DNA of 8,056 bases from an uncultured Chloroflexota bacterium (GTDB lineage Bacteria; Chloroflexota; Anaerolineae; Aggregatilineales; Phototrophicaceae), in NCBI GenBank assembly GCA_903904765.1, contig CAIVEA010000366.1, positions 1 to 8,056 of the forward strand, read 5' to 3'. The notes under the pieces are model-generated. The model saw only the letters and a list, made by a program, of their open reading frames with translations. It was not told where the DNA came from and did no database searches. The position numbers were made by a program, and so were the translations under genes. Positions 1-6,061 of this stretch are shown here, piece after piece (the first letter of the stretch is position 1; every line of letters starts with the position of its first letter).

Positions 1-709
1 ACGCGAGATCGGTCAGAGTCATTTTGTTGCCCAGTGCTTGCAGCGTATCCACAATGGCCTGCGCGATTGGGCCGGTGTAGAAGGCGGCGGGGCCGCCATC
101 AGCGATGGCTTGCAGAGTGGCAGCAAGTTGCGGCAGGCGGACGATCTGCCCGATGGCGGGGGCGCTGCCGTTCGGCAGGTAGTCGCTCGCGTTGGGACTC
201 TGACGCAAGAAGGCTTCGCTGCCCTGCCACGCCGTACCGAATACCGGATGAACCGGATAGCCTTCACGGGCGTGGTAGATGGCATCCGCCAGTACGTCGC
301 GCAGGGACATTGTGCCGTGCCGCGCCAACAGATCGTGCCAGCCCATGACCGCGCCGGGGACGGTGACGGCATGGGGGCTGCGTTCAGGGATTTCGGTCAT
401 ACCCTGCGTGAGGAGGTCTTGAAGATGCAGGGCGGCGGGAGCGCGTCCGCTACCGTTCAGGGCGCTGATCTGGCGTGTTTTTGCATCGTAGAATAGGGCG
501 AAGCAGTCCCCGCCCACCCCTGTCGAGGCAGGTTCAGTGACGTTGAGCATGGCGGCGGTGGCAATAGCCGCATCTGCCGCATTGCCGCCCTGCCGCAGAA
601 TTTGCAGGCCGGCTTGCGAAGCGAGAGGGTTGCTGGAAGCGACCATGCCGCGCCGTGCTGCGACCATAGACCGGCGGGAACGAAAATCGAAAGACATGGG
701 TTTCATCAT
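1..709 (-). CDS. Gamma-glutamyltransferase family protein, N-terminal part (runs off left edge)
   Basis: The first 236 residues of a gamma-glutamyltranspeptidase-family enzyme (Ntn hydrolase) are present. Family members hydrolyse or transfer gamma-glutamyl groups from glutathione and similar compounds. Seen: the N-terminal block with GMVASSNPLAS (21-31) and GGNAADAAIATAA (41-53), EPASTGVGGDCF (59-70), LNGSGRAPA (84-92; Arg89 sits where the family binds the substrate alpha-carboxylate), TVPGAVMGWH (116-125) and FYTGPIA (210-216). Family members are about 520-580 aa, so more than half, including the autoprocessing catalytic Thr, lies beyond the window. The N-terminus is polar and basic with no signal peptide, which suggests a cytoplasmic enzyme rather than the secreted GGT type. 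Two ATGs are adjacent (709 and 706). The AGGAG box is 4 nt from the first and 7 nt from the second, so 706 is equally possible. It lies 15 nt after the peptidase stop, without room for its own promoter, so it is probably co-transcribed. A gamma-glutamyl acylase of the same fold cannot be excluded. Confidence 0.93.
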   Translation of the reverse strand, partial: MMKPMSFDFRSRRSMVAARRGMVASSNPLASQAGLQILRQGGNAADAAIATAAMLNVTEPASTGVGGDCFALFYDAKTRQISALNGSGRAPAALHLQDLLTQGMTEIPERSPHAVTVPGAVMGWHDLLARHGTMSLRDVLADAIYHAREGYPVHPVFGTAWQGSEAFLRQSPNASDYLPNGSAPAIGQIVRLPQLAATLQAIADGGPAAFYTGPIAQAIVDTLQALGNKMTLTDLA

Positions 710-724
710 CAGACTCCTGCCGAT

Positions 725-2770
725 TTAGGGCTGTGCAGGCTGTACGCCGCAGTAAGTGTCGAACCATTCGGTGATGTGCAACAGATGACTCATGCGGTGT
801 TCGGGTTCGCCAGCGCGGGTGAGTTCATGGCCTTCACGCGGGAAGCGCACCAGTTTAACCGTACCGCCGCTGCGTCGGACATAGGTGAACAACTGCTCAC
901 CTTCCGAGATGGGGACGCGGTAATCGTTCTCGCTGTGGATGATGAGCAGCGGGGTCTTGATGCGGTGGGCGTGCGCCAGCGGCGAATGCTGCCAGAGTTG
1001 CATCGGGTCTTCCCACGGTTCGATGCCGAATTCGGTGGGGATGAAGCTGGGAATGTCGGTGGTGCCGGAGAATCCGAGCAGGTTGTACACGCCGCGCTGG
1101 GCGCTGGCACAGCAGAAACGATCCGTGTGCGCGGTGATCCATGCGGTCATGTAGCCGCCGTAAGAACCACCTGTGACGGCCATGCGTGCCGGATCAACGA
1201 AGCCTTTCTTGAGCAGTGCATCCACACCCGCCATCAGGTCATCGTAGGCGACACCGCCCCAGTTGCCGTGCAGCGACATCTGGAATTCTTCGCCGTAACC
1301 GCCTGCGCCACGCGGGTTGGAATAGAACACGACATAACCCCGCGCTGCGTGGAACTGCCACTCATGCCACATAGATTTCATGGCTGGCCCCCACATGACA
1401 TGTGGCCCGCCGTGAATGTGGAAGGCTAACGGGTAGGATTGACCTTCTTCGTAGCCGACGGGCAGCAAATACCACCCTTGAATCTCCACGCCGGAGGGGG
1501 ATTTCCAGCGGAACTCGTGCGTTTCCTGCACGATGAGCGATTCGAGTAGTTTCTCGTTCACGCGGGTCATCTGAACAGCATGGTCTACGCTGGAAGCTTG
1601 CCAGTACAGTTCGGAGGGGTTGACGGGCGTGGATGCGCTGAAGGCGATACCCGCTTCGGCCTGCACGTCGAATTGTTCGACGTACATATTGCCTGCGACG
1701 ACTTTTTCCACTTCGCCATCCGTAAGACGGACGTGATAGACCTCCACCGTCCCCTCGCTTTGCCCGCCGAACAGCAGCCCTCCGGCATCGGGTGTCCATT
1801 TGATGTCGGCAAGGTCACGGTTGAAGGTCAGGTTCAGATCGCGAATTTCGCCACCTTCCACTGGCATGACAGCGAGGCGCACGATGCGTTCGCTCAGGCG
1901 TTCGCGGGGGATGCGCCCGAATGCCACCCATTGACCATCAGGTGACGGCAGCGGGGCGAAACTGCTATAGCTTTCGTCGGTTAGCTTGTCGGATGTGCCA
2001 TCGCTCAGGCGGATGCGGTAGAGGTTGCTCCAGCGCCAAGGCTCATCGCCAGCAGGGTCGCTCATCCGTGCGGTAAACAGGTATTCGCCATCCGGTGTCC
2101 ACTGGGGCGGGTTGTGGTCGGCATCCACGTCGGTCAGGCGGCGCGGGCGGGTGGCTTCTTTATCCAGCCCTTCGGCGACAGACATGACGTAAATCTGCGC
2201 GAAACGGTCGCTGAGGAAGCTCGTGCCGGTGCGGTAGGGTAGGCGCTGTGCGATGCGCGGGTCGAAACGTTTGGCTTCGTCCTGATCGCGGCGCTCTTTG
2301 CGCTGTTTCGCGTCCAGCTTGTCTATCGGTTTGGGGTCTTCTTCGCGGCGGTCTTCGCGCCCGCGCTCGTCAGCGTTCATGGGCGCGAGGAAGGCAATTT
2401 TCGTGCCATCGGGCGACCATGCGGCATCTTTCGCGCCATTGGGGAGGGCGGTCAGGGCGCGGGCTTCGCCACCGGGTTCGGTCATCCGCAGCAGGTAAAT
2501 CTGCGGCTTTTCGTCGCGGGTGGAGGTGAAAGCCAGCGTCTTGCTATCGGGACTCCAGCGCGGTTGCGTATCTTTGCCGCTGCGGGTGATCTGTAGCGGG
2601 TCGCCGCCACTGGTGGAAACCAACCAGATGTTGCGTTTATACCCGTTTTCCATGCGATCCGGAGCGGTCTGGACGTAGGCAATCCAGCGCCCGTCCGGGC
2701 TGATGCGCGGGTCTTCGATATTGATGATGCGATACAGATCATCGGCTGTGATGCGTTGTTTCTCGGTCAA
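725..2770 (-). CDS. S9 family (prolyl oligopeptidase / acylaminoacyl-peptidase type) serine peptidase
   Basis: A complete 681-aa peptidase. Residues about 15-400 form a TolB/WD40-like beta-propeller with repeated SPDG/TPDG signatures (DPRISPDGRW at 20-29, RWSPDSK, AWSPDGTK, QWTPDGEY, PSPDGQW). Residues about 420-675 form the alpha/beta-hydrolase domain. The catalytic set is intact: oxyanion-region HGGP (453-456), NPRG (485-488), nucleophile Ser536 in GGSYGGY, Asp616 in SENDYRVP and His648 in REGHEL. Family knowledge: such enzymes release N-terminal residues or acylated amino acids from short peptides, with the propeller excluding folded proteins. Length matches the bacterial S9C group. No signal peptide is seen, so it is probably cytoplasmic. 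Residues about 132-172 are an unusually charged segment rich in Asp, Glu, Arg and Lys, at a place where this family often carries a variable insertion. The start is TTG: AAAGGAG lies 6 nt upstream, and no ATG or GTG occurs in frame between it and an upstream stop. The gamma-glutamyltransferase gene follows 15 nt downstream. Confidence 0.95.
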   Translation of the reverse strand: MTEKQRITADDLYRIINIEDPRISPDGRWIAYVQTAPDRMENGYKRNIWLVSTSGGDPLQITRSGKDTQPRWSPDSKTLAFTSTRDEKPQIYLLRMTEPGGEARALTALPNGAKDAAWSPDGTKIAFLAPMNADERGREDRREEDPKPIDKLDAKQRKERRDQDEAKRFDPRIAQRLPYRTGTSFLSDRFAQIYVMSVAEGLDKEATRPRRLTDVDADHNPPQWTPDGEYLFTARMSDPAGDEPWRWSNLYRIRLSDGTSDKLTDESYSSFAPLPSPDGQWVAFGRIPRERLSERIVRLAVMPVEGGEIRDLNLTFNRDLADIKWTPDAGGLLFGGQSEGTVEVYHVRLTDGEVEKVVAGNMYVEQFDVQAEAGIAFSASTPVNPSELYWQASSVDHAVQMTRVNEKLLESLIVQETHEFRWKSPSGVEIQGWYLLPVGYEEGQSYPLAFHIHGGPHVMWGPAMKSMWHEWQFHAARGYVVFYSNPRGAGGYGEEFQMSLHGNWGGVAYDDLMAGVDALLKKGFVDPARMAVTGGSYGGYMTAWITAHTDRFCCASAQRGVYNLLGFSGTTDIPSFIPTEFGIEPWEDPMQLWQHSPLAHAHRIKTPLLIIHSENDYRVPISEGEQLFTYVRRSGGTVKLVRFPREGHELTRAGEPEHRMSHLLHITEWFDTYCGVQPAQP

Positions 2771-2776
2771 GCGCTG

Positions 2777-2783
2777 CTCCTTT
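2777..2783 (-). promoter_or_regulatory. Ribosome binding site fixing the TTG start of the S9 peptidase
   Basis: On the minus strand this reads AAAGGAG, ending 6 nt before the TTG at 2770-2768. No in-frame ATG or GTG occurs between this TTG and an in-frame stop farther upstream. The site therefore supports the unusual start codon. Confidence 0.75.
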
Positions 2784-2811
2784 ACCGACTGTGGGCTGAA
2801 CTTTGGTGAGA

Positions 2812-2841
2812 ATTATAGCGCAGCCTGTTTTGACGGATGAA
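2812..2841 (-). promoter_or_regulatory. Putative housekeeping-type promoter for the peptidase / gamma-glutamyltransferase unit
   Basis: The minus strand carries a perfect TATAAT -10 hexamer (2817-2812). The best -35 candidate at acceptable spacing is TTCATC (2841-2836, 18-nt spacer), matching only 3 of 6 consensus positions. There is no extended -10 TG. The predicted transcript would start near 2805, giving a leader of about 35 nt that contains the AAAGGAG site. The -10 box in an otherwise GC-rich region is the main evidence. Confidence 0.5.
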
Positions 2842-2855
2842 CCAATTCGCACCAT

Positions 2856-2880
2856 GCTCGTATTAGGGATAGGAACGAGC
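2856..2880. repeat. Inverted repeat (6-bp arms, 13-nt centre) just before the sigma-gene ribosome binding site
   Basis: GCTCGT at 2856-2861 is the exact reverse complement of ACGAGC at 2875-2880. The arm centres are 19 nt apart, close to two helical turns. The right arm ends one base before the AAAGGG ribosome binding site (2882-2887). It could be an operator for a dimeric regulator or a hairpin in the mRNA leader that affects ribosome access. Six-base arms can arise by chance, so this is a candidate only. Confidence 0.3.
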
Positions 2881-2893
2881 GAAAGGGTGCGCG

Positions 2894-3448
2894 GTGCCCG
2901 CAGACGAACATCTGGCGCGAGGGTTACAACAGGGTGATGCCGAATGCCTAGGGGCGCTGGTTGACCGCCATTATGCGCCGCTGGTCGGATACCTGTATCG
3001 CATGACAGGTGAACGCCCGCTGGCGGAAGATTTCGCGCAGGAGTGTTTCGTGCGGGTGCTGCGGGCTATCGGACAGTATCAGTATCCGCGCCCGTTCAAA
3101 GCGTGGTTGTATCAGATCGCCACCAATATTACGCGGGACTATTTCAAGCGGGCGGCAGCGCGGTACGAGGTGACGATGCCGGAGGATTGGGAGATGAGTG
3201 ACGATGAGCAAGAGCAACCGGAAATGATGGTTGCACGCACGATGTCCACCGAGCAGGCACTGGCGGCGCTGCGTACACTGCCGGAGACACAGCGGGCGGT
3301 AATTTTGCTGCGCTATGACCGCGAATTCTCGCTGGCGGAGATTGCGGCGGCGCTGGATATTCCGGTGGGAACGGTTAAGAGCCGTCTGAGTCTGGGGCTG
3401 CGGCAATTGCGGCAACAGATGAGTGTGGCGGAGGTAGAGGCGGAATGA
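2894..3448 (+). CDS. ECF-type RNA polymerase sigma factor (sigma-70 family)
   Basis: A 184-aa sigma factor consisting of the two domains of the ECF group. Region 2 spans about residues 20-88 (LVDRHYAPLVGYLYRMTG, then AEDFAQECFVRVLRA, FKAWLYQIATNITRDYFKR), covering core RNA polymerase binding and -10 recognition. An acidic linker (about 96-110, DWEMSDDEQEQPE) follows. Region 4 spans about 118-172 (LRTLPETQRAVILLRYD, FSLAEIAAALDIPVGTVKSR), a helix-turn-helix for the -35. Length and domain order fit ECF sigma factors, which are normally held by a partner until a signal releases them. The start is GTG: AAAGGG lies 6 nt upstream and an in-frame TAG at 2870-2872 leaves no alternative. No stand-alone anti-sigma gene with a zinc-binding HxxxCxxC motif follows. 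Instead the stop overlaps, as ATGA, the start of a membrane protein whose soluble head could do this job. It is first in a six-gene operon and probably controls it, possibly with other targets. Confidence 0.93.
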   Translation: MPADEHLARGLQQGDAECLGALVDRHYAPLVGYLYRMTGERPLAEDFAQECFVRVLRAIGQYQYPRPFKAWLYQIATNITRDYFKRAAARYEVTMPEDWEMSDDEQEQPEMMVARTMSTEQALAALRTLPETQRAVILLRYDREFSLAEIAAALDIPVGTVKSRLSLGLRQLRQQMSVAEVEAE

Positions 3449-4302
3449 TGAACGATGAGCAAGTGGAAAGCCGTCAGCGGCAGTTGTTGACGGAGGACGG
3501 CGCACAGGTGGACGAAGCGCAGGCGGTGGTGAGCGTGCTGGCGGCGCTGCGGACTGCGGATTCGGCGCTGGATGCGGAGGCACGGGAGGCGCTGCTGGCA
3601 CAATTGCTGCCGGAACTGCCGCCGCGCAGGCTGACTCGCCGGGAACGGTTGGTGCAATGGTGGCCTCTGCTACTGATGCGTTCGCAAATGCGGGTGGTGC
3701 GGCACGAAATCTGGTCGGCCTCGGTGCTGATGTTGGCGCTGGGCGTAGCGGTGACGCTGGCAGTTGGTACAAGGGATGGGAAGGCGTTACTTCCGTTCAC
3801 AGTGCTTGCGCCTGTGGTGGCGGCGGTGGGGGTGGCGCTGCTGTACGACAGCGACATGGAGGCGGTGCTGGAACTGGAAGCGGCGACACCGGCTTCGGCG
3901 CGGTTGCTATTGCTGACGCGGTTGGCGCTGGTGTTCGGGTTCGATCTGGCGCTGGCGCTGGCGGCGAGTGTGCTGCTGACGGTGCTGGATGCCCAGATAT
4001 TGCTGTGGTCGCTGGTGGAGTCGTGGTTAGCACCGATGGCGTTCCTGTCTGCGCTGGCGTTCGCGCTCACGATCATTCTGGGCGAATCGCTGGTGGGCAT
4101 TTTCGCCGGACTGGTCATTTGGGGGCTGCGCGTGGTGACGGTTAATTTGACGGATGCACCGCCGTTGCTGTACTGGCTTTCGCTGCCCGGCCTGTCGTCG
4201 TCGGAGTTTCGTCCGGTACTGCTGCTGGCGGGTGCGCTGCTGGTGGGGCTGGCGCTGTGGTCGTTCGACCTGCGCTCCAATAGAGGCGGGATAAACGCAT
4301 GA
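3445..4302 (+). CDS. Membrane protein with soluble N-terminal head; ABC-2-like permease, possible anti-sigma fusion
   Basis: 285 aa. Residues 1-58 are predicted soluble, acidic and helical. A basic stretch (about 60-68, RRLTRRERL) and LLLMRSQMRVVRHEIW (75-90) then lead into about six hydrophobic segments (approximately 90-108, 115-134, 152-180, 188-212, 214-233, 256-274). The cytoplasmic-loop motif DMEAVLELEAATPASARLL (137-155), followed by a long hydrophobic helix, resembles a motif in the next gene (139-163 there), so the two look like distant paralogues. What is seen is a head plus a half-transporter-like membrane domain. What is inferred: the head, of the size and position of anti-sigma domains, may bind the sigma factor encoded immediately upstream. 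No HxxxCxxC zinc motif is present, so it is not a classic ZAS anti-sigma. The start ATG (3445) overlaps the sigma stop as ATGA, with GAGG upstream. A second ATG (3448) is adjacent. It could equally be a plain permease subunit. Confidence 0.75.
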   Translation: MMNDEQVESRQRQLLTEDGAQVDEAQAVVSVLAALRTADSALDAEAREALLAQLLPELPPRRLTRRERLVQWWPLLLMRSQMRVVRHEIWSASVLMLALGVAVTLAVGTRDGKALLPFTVLAPVVAAVGVALLYDSDMEAVLELEAATPASARLLLLTRLALVFGFDLALALAASVLLTVLDAQILLWSLVESWLAPMAFLSALAFALTIILGESLVGIFAGLVIWGLRVVTVNLTDAPPLLYWLSLPGLSSSEFRPVLLLAGALLVGLALWSFDLRSNRGGINA

Positions 4303-5246
4303 TAAACGTGATGAACCTGCTGCGCGGGTTTCGCGGTTTGCTGATCGGGGCGGGCGCGGTGGTGGTTGTGGTGCTGGTGGTGCAAATCGTGTTGCTCGAT
4401 CAGAAGAATGAGACTCTGCCGCTGGAACAGTCCCGCGTGTTCATGGGGTTGATGGCTCTGGTGATGGGTGGGCTGCTGCTGGCGCAAGTGCTGCTGGTGG
4501 TGTTCTCGCTCAAACACAGGCCGATTATTGCGTGGCGCATGAGTTTCCGGCTGATGGGCTGGCTGACGCTGGTGATTGGGGCTGTTGTCACGGTGCTGGT
4601 GATGCTGCTCGAACCTGATCCGCGAGGGCTGCCGTTTGCGGGTTCGCAACTGGCGGTGGAAGCGATTATGCCGCTGGTGGCGGGGGTGAGCGCGGCGTTT
4701 GCGCTCTCGCCCGATGATGAGCCTGCACTGGAGGTGATGGCTGCCGGAGCGCGTCCGCTTGGATGGTTGCTGGGCGAACGGTTACTGGCAACGGGGTTGA
4801 CCCATGCGGTGCTGGCGGGGGTGCTGATGGTGGTGAGTTTGTTCGGCGAGGGTGAGCGCAATTTGGCCGATGCGGTGCTGCGCTGGTTGCCCGCTATGAT
4901 GCTGTTCATGGGGTTGGGGGCGTATATCACGCTGCGGTCACGACAGCCCGCGATGGGGGCGGCGCTGGTGGGGCTGCTGTGGTTCGGCTTCGCGTTTATG
5001 GGGGTGTCGCTGCTGCCGGGTGTGCCTGCGCTGCGTCCGTTGAATCTGATACAGCCGATTTTCTGGACTTTCCATGTGTATTTGCAACCCAAGATGATGC
5101 TGCGTGAGGATTATCTGTTGAATAGGTGGATGGTAACTCTGATGGGACTGCTGTTGATGAGCGCAGCTATTGGACGGTTGCGGGATGAGGAAGCATTGTT
5201 GTTTGGCAAACGGGTGCGGCAAACGCCACGAGGAGGTGCGGCATGA
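4299..5246 (+). CDS. Permease-like integral membrane protein of the ABC transporter operon
   Basis: 315 aa with about eight hydrophobic segments (approximately 12-33, 47-70, 83-104, 117-136, 161-182, 192-212, 217-240, 275-293). There is no soluble domain beyond short ends and a basic C-terminal tail. The motif DDEPALEVMAAGARPLGWLL (139-158) followed by GERLL matches in pattern the DMEAVLELEAATPASARLL region of the upstream gene. It is typical of ABC-2-like membrane subunits, in which an acidic loop precedes an Arg-containing helix. No substrate can be read from the sequence. The start ATG (4299) overlaps the preceding stop as ATGA, behind a GAGG/GGCGGG-type site about 10 nt upstream. Its own stop overlaps the next start in the same way. 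Assignment as a transporter subunit rests on the operon and on this motif and is moderately sure. Confidence 0.75.
   Translation: MINVMNLLRGFRGLLIGAGAVVVVVLVVQIVLLDQKNETLPLEQSRVFMGLMALVMGGLLLAQVLLVVFSLKHRPIIAWRMSFRLMGWLTLVIGAVVTVLVMLLEPDPRGLPFAGSQLAVEAIMPLVAGVSAAFALSPDDEPALEVMAAGARPLGWLLGERLLATGLTHAVLAGVLMVVSLFGEGERNLADAVLRWLPAMMLFMGLGAYITLRSRQPAMGAALVGLLWFGFAFMGVSLLPGVPALRPLNLIQPIFWTFHVYLQPKMMLREDYLLNRWMVTLMGLLLMSAAIGRLRDEEALLFGKRVRQTPRGGAA
5231..5236 (+). promoter_or_regulatory. Consensus ribosome binding site inside the end of the preceding gene
   Basis: AGGAGG lies 6 nt before the ATG at 5243, within the last codons of the upstream permease gene. It fixes the start of the 271-aa permease. 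It also suggests strong independent initiation there, on top of ATGA coupling. Confidence 0.7.
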
Positions 5247-6058
5247 TGGGGCAGGTGTGGACGATGGCGTGGTTCGAATTCCAGATGCACTGGCGGCGGC
5301 GGGCGCTGCTGGTGGTGACGTTGAGCGTGGCGGCGTTGATCGGCATGATTTTGATGATCGTGTCGAGTAATGATACCCGGCAGCAATTTGCGTCCCGTGC
5401 GGGGCAGGAATTACTGGATATTGTGCCGTTCTTTTGGATTGCGCTGTATTTTTGCCTGTTGGTGCTGTATGGTCCGATTATGGCGGATGTGGTTCCGCTG
5501 GATCGGCAGTACGGCGTGCGCGAATTGCTGGAAAGTATGCCGCTGTCGGATGCGGCTTATCTGTGCGGCAAGCTGTGCGGGATGGCGGTGGCGCTGGCTT
5601 CCAGCCTGTTGATTTCGGTGGTGCTGATCGGGATTGGTGGTTGGCTGGTGTACGGCGCGGTGGATATTGGCAGATTGCTACGAATGTTCCTGATCGGGGC
5701 GCTGCCGGTGGTGGTGCTGAATGGCGGCTTGACACTGTTGCTGGCCGTCGGACAACCCACGCGACGGCGGGCGGCGGCTATCGGCGCTGTGATGGCGATT
5801 TTGTGCATATTCCTGTTTGCGAATGCAGTGTCGTCTATTCTGGCACTGGTGCAGAACCCGAACACGCTGCTGGACAGCCTGAATCCGGCGCGACCTGCCA
5901 TCCTGCGCTTTTTCATCGTGGCCGCCGCGCAAGATGAGGCGCTGTTGACTTCTGTGGGAAGCGATCTACTGGTGGCGCTAGTGATGGGTGTGGCGCAACT
6001 GGTAGTGATAGGCGTGGCGGTGTGGGGATGGATGCGCTGGACGGCGGGGCGGGCGTGA
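5243..6058 (+). CDS. ABC-2-type permease subunit (first of a tandem paralogous pair)
   Basis: 271 aa with about six transmembrane segments (approximately 21-41, 60-82, 106-132, 148-168, 177-202, 240-262), the usual topology of ABC-2 exporter membrane subunits. The N-terminus has an amphipathic, basic stretch (VWTMAWFEFQMHWRRR, 5-20) before the first helix, as in ABC-2 permeases. Two features are shared with the next gene: a loop LDRQYGVRELLESMPLSD (86-103) and QPTRRRA (171-177), plus an identical C-terminal AGRA preceded by W, one residue and another R-W pair. The paralogy is therefore clear despite low overall identity. The loop with an acidic run after LDRQ is a plausible contact for the ATPase. 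Starts at ATG 5243 with a consensus ribosome binding site and overlaps the previous stop by 4 nt. No solute-binding protein is encoded nearby, so export or membrane-directed action is more likely than import. Substrate unknown. Confidence 0.85.
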   Translation: MMGQVWTMAWFEFQMHWRRRALLVVTLSVAALIGMILMIVSSNDTRQQFASRAGQELLDIVPFFWIALYFCLLVLYGPIMADVVPLDRQYGVRELLESMPLSDAAYLCGKLCGMAVALASSLLISVVLIGIGGWLVYGAVDIGRLLRMFLIGALPVVVLNGGLTLLLAVGQPTRRRAAAIGAVMAILCIFLFANAVSSILALVQNPNTLLDSLNPARPAILRFFIVAAAQDEALLTSVGSDLLVALVMGVAQLVVIGVAVWGWMRWTAGRA

Positions 6059-6061
6059 TGG
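6033..6061 (+). repeat. Direct repeat copy 1 at a permease gene junction
   Basis: 29 nt spanning the last codons, stop and following TGATGG of the first paralogous permease. It matches 6845-6873 at 28 of 29 positions by direct comparison; the only difference is C6042 against A6854. The copies are 812 nt apart, almost exactly one permease gene. Confidence 0.8.

Larger units (their letters stand above)
2771..2893. other. Divergent intergenic region between the peptidase and sigma-factor operons
   Basis: These 123 nt are the only substantial non-coding stretch in the window and must hold the promoters for both divergent units. On the minus strand a TATAAT box is visible. On the plus strand only a weak pair is seen: TTGACG (2830-2835), a 17-nt spacer, then CATGCT (2853-2858, 3 of 6 matches). 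A 25-nt inverted repeat (2856-2880) overlaps the end of that candidate. AAAGGG (2882-2887) is the ribosome binding site of the sigma gene, 6 nt before its GTG start. A GGAAC (2872-2876) resembling an ECF -35 is present but badly placed, because its -10 would fall in the coding region. I see no ORF or RNA gene here. Confidence 0.6.

Noticed and set aside
38..496. A plus-strand open frame of 152 codons opposite the gamma-glutamyltransferase
   Set aside because: The minus-strand reading gives strong family motifs over the same interval; the plus-strand product has none.
602..1429. A 275-codon plus-strand open frame opposite the peptidase gene
   Set aside because: The minus strand here encodes the catalytic domain with Ser536, Asp616 and His648. 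The plus-strand product shows no recognisable motif.
2872..2893. GGAAC as an ECF -35 element for autoregulation of the sigma operon
   Set aside because: A -10 at the usual 16-17 nt spacing would fall at the GTG start codon, and no CGTC-like -10 is there. It would only work for a leaderless or internal transcript.
2948..3772. A 274-codon minus-strand open frame opposite the sigma factor
   Set aside because: The product is Pro/Arg/Ala/Gln-rich with no domain, and the plus strand encodes an evident two-domain sigma factor.
3474..4649. A 391-codon open frame on the minus strand, opposite the first two membrane genes
   Set aside because: Its product is a low-complexity Ser/Thr/Asn/His-rich sequence without family features. 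It is the antisense shadow of GC-rich, Leu/Val/Ala-coding genes that have clear membrane topology and coupled starts.
6022..6057. Upstream start (6022) for the second paralogous permease
   Set aside because: It would overlap the preceding gene by 37 nt and add residues with no counterpart in the paralogue, whereas ATG 6058 gives the stop/start coupling seen at the other junctions.
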